A stretch of DNA of 17,282 nucleotides, taken from contig WFQV01000062.1 in assembly GCA_015486905.1 (NCBI GenBank), positions 1-17,282 on the forward strand. Reading direction: 5' to 3'. Both the position numbers and the translations under genes were made by a program. Position 1 is the stretch's first letter; each line of letters starts with the position of its first letter. Source of the DNA: Melioribacteraceae bacterium. GTDB lineage: Bacteria > Bacteroidota > Ignavibacteria > Ignavibacteriales > Melioribacteraceae. The notes below the pieces were generated by a model that saw only the letters and a program-made list of their open reading frames with translations, was not told the DNA's origin and ran no database searches. Below are positions 13,917 to 17,282 of the stretch, one piece after another.

Positions 13917-14297
13917 TCATTGACCGATTAAAGCCTTATAGGCATTGCTGTCCAAGAGATTTTCCATTTCGCTCGGGTCGGAAATTTCAATTTTAATAAT
14001 CCACCCTTCACCGTACGGGTCTTCATTAATTAACTGTGGTTCGTCTTCCAATTTGGAATTGATTTCCAGAACCTTTCCCGAAACCGGTGAAAAAATGTCG
14101 CTAACAGTTTTAACAGCTTCGACTGTTCCGAAAGCCTCCCCTGCAGTAACTTCGGTCAAATCGGGGTCAACGTCAACGAAAACCACATCGCCTAATTCAC
14201 TTTGTGCAAAATCGGTAATGCCGATGAAGCCGGTATTTCCTTCGGCTTTAATCCATTCATGGTCTTTTGTGTACTTTAAATTATCTGGTATATTCAT
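13917..14297 (-). CDS. gcvH: glycine cleavage system H protein (lipoyl carrier)
   Basis: A 126-residue H protein, the family's normal length. Its lipoyl-lysine would be K63 in FGTVEAVKTVSDIFSPVSG. The N-terminus NIPDNLKYTKDHEW is typical. The ATG at 14297 is chosen over one at 14333 because it fits the family start, has GAGGAC 5 nt upstream and does not overlap accC. H protein shuttles the aminomethyl group between glycine cleavage subunits and is also a scaffold for lipoate assembly. It directly follows accC, with no gcvT or gcvP in the window, and is the last gene of the efp-acc operon. Confidence 0.93.
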   Translation of the reverse strand: MNIPDNLKYTKDHEWIKAEGNTGFIGITDFAQSELGDVVFVDVDPDLTEVTAGEAFGTVEAVKTVSDIFSPVSGKVLEINSKLEDEPQLINEDPYGEGWIIKIEISDPSEMENLLDSNAYKALIGQ

Positions 14298-14310
14298 AGT
14301 TTGTCCTCGG

Positions 14311-15651
14311 TTAAATTTTAAAATATTTGTCAATAAATGATGTATCGAAATTACCGGAAATAAAATTTTCGTTTGTTAATACTTTTTCGTGGAAAGGAAT
14401 TGTTGTCTTTATTCCCTCAACGTTAAATTCCTCGAAAGCCCTTTTTGCTCTCGCAATAGCATGGTTCCTGTTCTCTCCCCAAATAATCATTTTGGCGATC
14501 AAGGAATCGTAATAAGGGGGAATAACATAATCATTGTAAACGTGTGAATCAATACGCACACCGAATCCCCCGGGGAAGTGAAGGTAATCAATATGCCCTG
14601 GAGAGGGACGGAAATCTTTCTCCGGGTCTTCGGCATTAATCCTAAACTCGATTGCATGCCCGTTCGGTTTACCGGACGGAATGTTGGGGATTTTTTCTCC
14701 CGCTGCAACGGCAATCTGTTGTTTAATTAAATCAACGTTTTGAATCATTTCGGTAACGGGATGTTCCACCTGAATACGCGTGTTCATTTCAATAAAGTAA
14801 AAATTCAATTCTTTGTCAACTACAAACTCTACCGTACCGGCACCTTCGTAATTAACCGACTGCGCACCCAAGATAGCCGCCTCGCTCATTTTGCTTCGAA
14901 TTTCGTCTGTAATTACGGGTGAAGGAGATTCTTCAATCAACTTCTGATGTCTTCGCTGTATAGTGCAATCCCTTTCGCCGTAGGCGTAAACGTTGCCGTG
15001 ACTATCGCCCACTATTTGAATTTCCACGTGCCTCGGGTTCTCAATAAATTTTTCGAGGTACAGAGCGCCATTGTTAAAAGCGGCTTTGGCTTCTGTGGAA
15101 GCCGTTTGGAAAGCATTCTCCATTTCGGATTCTTCGCGCACAATTCTCATTCCCTTTCCACCACCGCCCGCCGAGGCTTTTAGCATAACAGGGTAACCGA
15201 TTTCTTTTGCTATTGATTTTGCGGTAGAAACATCTTTCACCAAGCCGTCCGAGCCGGGCACTACAGGCACGCCGACTTTCCTCATTGTTTTCTTTGCAAA
15301 TGCTTTGTCGCCCATTTGGTTAATCATTGTTGGAGAGGGGCCGATAAATTTAATTTCGGAATCAGCACAAATTTCGGAGAACTCCGCATTTTCTGCTAAG
15401 AATCCGTAACCGGGATGAACCGCTTCGGCTCCGGTAACTTGTGCCGCGGCAATGATGCTGGGAATTTTCAAATAGCTTTCCATGCTTGAAGGTGGACCAA
15501 TACAGACGGCTTCGTCGGCTAATACCGTGTGGAGAGCGTCGCTGTCGGCTTCCGAATAAACCGCAACGGTTTTTATTCCCATTTCTTTACAAGTTCTTAT
15601 TATTCTTAAGGCTATTTCACCTCGGTTAGCAATCAATATTTTTTTGAACAA
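14311..15651 (-). CDS. accC: acetyl-CoA carboxylase, biotin carboxylase subunit
   Basis: A 446-residue biotin carboxylase that uses ATP and bicarbonate to carboxylate biotin on AccB, the first half of malonyl-CoA formation. It has the N-terminal biotin carboxylase fold (MFKKILIANRGEIALRI), the ATP-grasp glycine-rich loop KASAGGGGKGMRIV (158-171), ERDCTIQRRHQKLIEE (226-241) and the catalytic FIEMNTRIQVEHPVTE (286-301). The start codon is TTG at 15651, supported by GGGG (15661-15658) and by the exact family N-terminus. It lies 15 nt after accB. The length matches stand-alone AccC rather than a fused carboxylase. Confidence 0.97.
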   Translation of the reverse strand: MFKKILIANRGEIALRIIRTCKEMGIKTVAVYSEADSDALHTVLADEAVCIGPPSSMESYLKIPSIIAAAQVTGAEAVHPGYGFLAENAEFSEICADSEIKFIGPSPTMINQMGDKAFAKKTMRKVGVPVVPGSDGLVKDVSTAKSIAKEIGYPVMLKASAGGGGKGMRIVREESEMENAFQTASTEAKAAFNNGALYLEKFIENPRHVEIQIVGDSHGNVYAYGERDCTIQRRHQKLIEESPSPVITDEIRSKMSEAAILGAQSVNYEGAGTVEFVVDKELNFYFIEMNTRIQVEHPVTEMIQNVDLIKQQIAVAAGEKIPNIPSGKPNGHAIEFRINAEDPEKDFRPSPGHIDYLHFPGGFGVRIDSHVYNDYVIPPYYDSLIAKMIIWGENRNHAIARAKRAFEEFNVEGIKTTIPFHEKVLTNENFISGNFDTSFIDKYFKI

Positions 15652-15666
15652 GATTTACCCCGTAAA

Positions 15667-16137
15667 TTAATCTTTTTTAATAACGAACAAAGGTTGGTTG
15701 TACTCTACCGGCGTAGCATTTTCCACTAATATTTGTTCAATGGTACCTGTAACATCCGACTCTATTTCGTTCATCAATTTCATTGCTTCCACGATGCAAA
15801 GCACCGTACCGGCACTAACATGGTCGCCAACTCTAACGTACGGATCGGCGTCGGGCGCCGGAGCGCGGTAAAAGGTACCGACAATAGGAGAACGCACTTC
15901 GTGAATGTTTTCGGCTTTTGCTTCCTCGGCAGCGGGAGACGACTTGGTTTTACTTTCCGAGACCGGAGGGTGTAAAGCGGCAGTCGGTGCTTGAACGGGG
16001 ACATTGGTTACAACTTGTGCTACCCGTCCGTTGTTTTTTGAAATTTTTATTTTTACATCTCCTTCCGAGATGGAGAATTCCGTAATGTCGGATTTTTCAA
16101 CCACTCTGATAAGTCTTTTAATTAAATTTAAATCCAT
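15667..16137 (-). CDS. accB: acetyl-CoA carboxylase, biotin carboxyl carrier protein
   Basis: A 156-residue BCCP. The N-terminal part (1-35) is a small dimerisation-type region, followed by a Pro/Ala-rich flexible linker (about 45-75). The C-terminal biotinyl domain (80-155) has the biotin site EAMKLMN at 117-123, with K120 as the biotinylated lysine, and the FYRAPAPDADPYVRVGD thumb region typical of AccB. It carries carboxybiotin between AccC and the carboxyltransferase AccA/AccD, which are not in the window. It lies 10 nt after efp and 15 nt before accC in one operon. Confidence 0.96.
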   Translation of the reverse strand: MDLNLIKRLIRVVEKSDITEFSISEGDVKIKISKNNGRVAQVVTNVPVQAPTAALHPPVSESKTKSSPAAEEAKAENIHEVRSPIVGTFYRAPAPDADPYVRVGDHVSAGTVLCIVEAMKLMNEIESDVTGTIEQILVENATPVEYNQPLFVIKKD

Positions 16138-16147
16138 ATATTAACCC

Positions 16148-16714
16148 CTAATTTTTTACTCTTTCGACGTACTCGCCCGAACGAGTGTCTATTTTAAGCA
16201 GATCGCCTTCATTTACGAAGAGCGGAACATTAACAGTTGCGCCTGTTTCTACTTTAGCCGGCTTAAGAACATTTGTTGCCGTATCCCCTTTAAAGCCGGG
16301 TTCTGTTTCCACAACCTTCAGCGTAACAAAGATAGGTAGTTCAACGTTAACGATATTGTCCTCGTCGTCAACTAACAAATCGACTTCTTCGCCTTCCTTT
16401 ATAAATTTTTTACCATCACCGAAAAGTTCATCTGCTACGGTAATTTGTTCGTAAGTTTCGTTGTCCATCAGCACAAAGCCGCCAGATTCTTTGTAAAGGA
16501 ATTGGTACTTTCTTCTTTCTACTCGAACCACATCAATCGATTCTCCCGAACGGAAAGTATTATCTAACACTCTGCCGGTACGAAGATTTTTTAACGTTGT
16601 TCTTACGAATGCTCCTCCCTTCCCCGGTTTAACGTGTTGAAATTCAACAATCGAATAGAGGTCGTTTTTAAATTTAATAATTAACCCGTTTCTGAAATCT
16701 GAAGTATCTGCCAT
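16148..16714 (-). CDS. efp: translation elongation factor P
   Basis: A 188-residue EF-P with the three-domain layout, which relieves ribosome stalling at polyproline stretches. The loop tip reads KPGKGGAF with a lysine at position 32, the residue type modified by beta-lysylation in EpmA systems; no modification enzyme gene is nearby, so the modification state is unknown. The C-terminal signature EPGFKGDTATNVLKPAKVET and the ending RSGEYVERVKN are typical. The start has GGAG just upstream (ACGGAGAAATTA before the ATG). It leads the operon efp-accB-accC-gcvH; pairing of efp with accB/accC recurs in many bacteria. Confidence 0.97.
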   Translation of the reverse strand: MADTSDFRNGLIIKFKNDLYSIVEFQHVKPGKGGAFVRTTLKNLRTGRVLDNTFRSGESIDVVRVERRKYQFLYKESGGFVLMDNETYEQITVADELFGDGKKFIKEGEEVDLLVDDEDNIVNVELPIFVTLKVVETEPGFKGDTATNVLKPAKVETGATVNVPLFVNEGDLLKIDTRSGEYVERVKN

Positions 16715-16773
16715 TAATTTCTCCGTTAATTTAAAACTAAATTTCGACCTCGTAATTTATTAAAAGGTAGTTT

Positions 16774-16817
16774 AATATTCCCAAAAAAATACGGAGAATA
16801 ATTATTTGGGAAATATT
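16774..16817 (-). promoter_or_regulatory. hairpin in the efp leader region
   Basis: AATATTCCCAAA (16774-16785) pairs with TTTGGG-A-AATATT (16805-16817), 12 pairs with one bulged base around a 19-nt loop. It lies 60-103 nt upstream of efp. No U-tract follows, so it is not a standard terminator. Whether it is transcribed is unknown. Confidence 0.4.
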
Positions 16818-16829
16818 GGCGCTAACTTC

Positions 16830-16856
16830 GGTACAGGTTTAAAATTGGTAGCAAAA
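16830..16856 (-). promoter_or_regulatory. 27-nt dispersed intergenic motif, copy D (upstream of efp)
   Basis: On the minus strand it reads TTTTGCTACC, AATTTTAAAC, CTGTACC. It lies 115 nt before the efp start in the gene's orientation and differs from copy C at only two positions. Confidence 0.55.
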
Positions 16857-16889
16857 GATAAAAAAAATAAGAAAGAAGAAACAAGAAAT

Positions 16890-16968
16890 CCGACTACGCC
16901 CTCGCTGCGCTCGGGCTACGTCGCGACAGGTCCGCCTTCTCCCGACAAGTCGGGATTCGGCGCGACAA
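16890..16968 (-). repeat. GC-rich repeat pair, inverted relative to 11171-11254
   Basis: On the minus strand one unit (16928-16890) reads TGTCGCGACGTAGCCC, then GAGCGCAGCGAGGGCG, and matches the 11171 unit at 32 of 39 positions. The adjacent unit (about 16967-16929) starts TGTCGCGCCGAA and ends GGCGGACC, but its middle is replaced by the palindrome CCCGACTTGTCGGG. The tandem arrangement is therefore kept at both loci. Confidence 0.65.
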
Positions 16969-16976
16969 GTTGGATA

Positions 16977-17259
16977 AATAGTATCCTCAATCAAATCTTC
17001 TTTTTTTTGTCAAAATATTTTAAACTTTTCGTAATAATTGAAATTGGGGAATTGGTTGCAGGCTTTGCCTAATTAAGGATGATTGGATGAATGGATTGTC
17101 CGCCTTCCCCATTATAATGTGGAATCGCAATGACTGCTCAATATCCAACCATCCAACCATCCATGAATGGAAGGAGGGAAAGGATGAACAGGTTTGAAAA
17201 ATGAACATCTTCAAAAGTGCTGAATAGTATCCTTAATCAAAACTTCGTTTTTTTTGTCA
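16977..17259 (+). repeat. direct repeat pair (36/37 nt) 246 bp apart
   Basis: 16977-17012 and 17223-17259 share AATAGTATCCT, AATCAAA, CTTC and a run of eight T followed by GTCA. They differ by two substitutions and one inserted G. The 210 nt between them contain no gene. Confidence 0.7.
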
Positions 17260-17282
17260 GGCGCCGGCAAGGAGCACAATAT

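Larger units (their letters stand above)
16715..17282. other. 568-bp intergenic region upstream of efp, to the window edge
   Basis: No gene is supported. In order it holds an efp leader hairpin (16774-16817), the 27-nt motif (16830-16856), GC-rich repeats with the palindrome TCCCGAC/GTCGGGA (16890-16968), and a 36/37-nt direct repeat pair (16977-17012 and 17223-17259) that flanks a stretch with CCAACCATCCAACCAT. The end (about 17260-17282) is GC-rich and may begin another feature beyond the window. Confidence 0.6.

Noticed and set aside
13945..14340. 131-codon plus-strand ORF opposite gcvH
   Set aside because: Antisense shadow with a Ser/Thr-rich composition created by the complementary codons; no ribosome-binding site.
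16806..17072. 88-codon ORF upstream of efp
   Set aside because: Runs through the 27-nt motif and GC-rich repeats; no ribosome-binding site or recognisable domain.

Overview
The window looks like an AT-rich chromosome segment from the FCB group, most likely the Ignavibacteriota/Chlorobi side. The hints are BatD/BatE-type proteins, an efp-accB-accC-gcvH cluster, a mix of strong and absent Shine-Dalgarno sites, and many short palindromic repeats between genes. This placement is an inference, because no rRNA or other phylogenetic marker is present. No tRNA, rRNA, CRISPR array or defence system was recognised.

Layout. (1) 1-1779, plus strand: the end of a BatD-like gene and a BatE-like gene, the tail of a Bat (aerotolerance) operon. 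(2) 2867-1795, minus: an ECF sigma factor and a membrane anti-sigma-like protein with overlapping ends. (3) 2868-3448: a repeat-rich intergenic region, then fadD (long-chain acyl-CoA synthetase, minus) with its terminator. (4) 5276-5876: a second repeat-rich gap with six small palindromes, leading into mazG (plus). (5) 6676-8115: an apparently intact insertion sequence between mazG and phoH, with three binding-site-like repeats at each end. (6) 8124-10927, minus: phoH, a periplasmic LysM protein, a small coiled-coil lipoprotein and radC. (7) 10928-11386: a third repeat-rich gap. (8) 11387-13800, minus: guaA followed by a TPR protein. (9) 13917-16714, minus: efp-accB-accC-gcvH, a compact operon joining elongation factor P, the first step of fatty acid synthesis and a lipoyl carrier protein. 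(10) 16715-17282: a fourth repeat-rich gap.

The genes are mostly housekeeping: fatty acid activation and synthesis, GMP synthesis, nucleotide clean-up, translation and envelope maintenance. The unusual content is between the genes. The strongest signal is a 27-28 nt motif in five intergenic copies; four lie 59-138 nt upstream of a gene in the gene's own orientation (sigma factor, fadD, mazG, efp). Also notable are the end structure and start-codon hairpin of the insertion sequence, two families of structured repeats, and a terminator that runs directly into the phoH start codon. I found no clear new multi-gene system.
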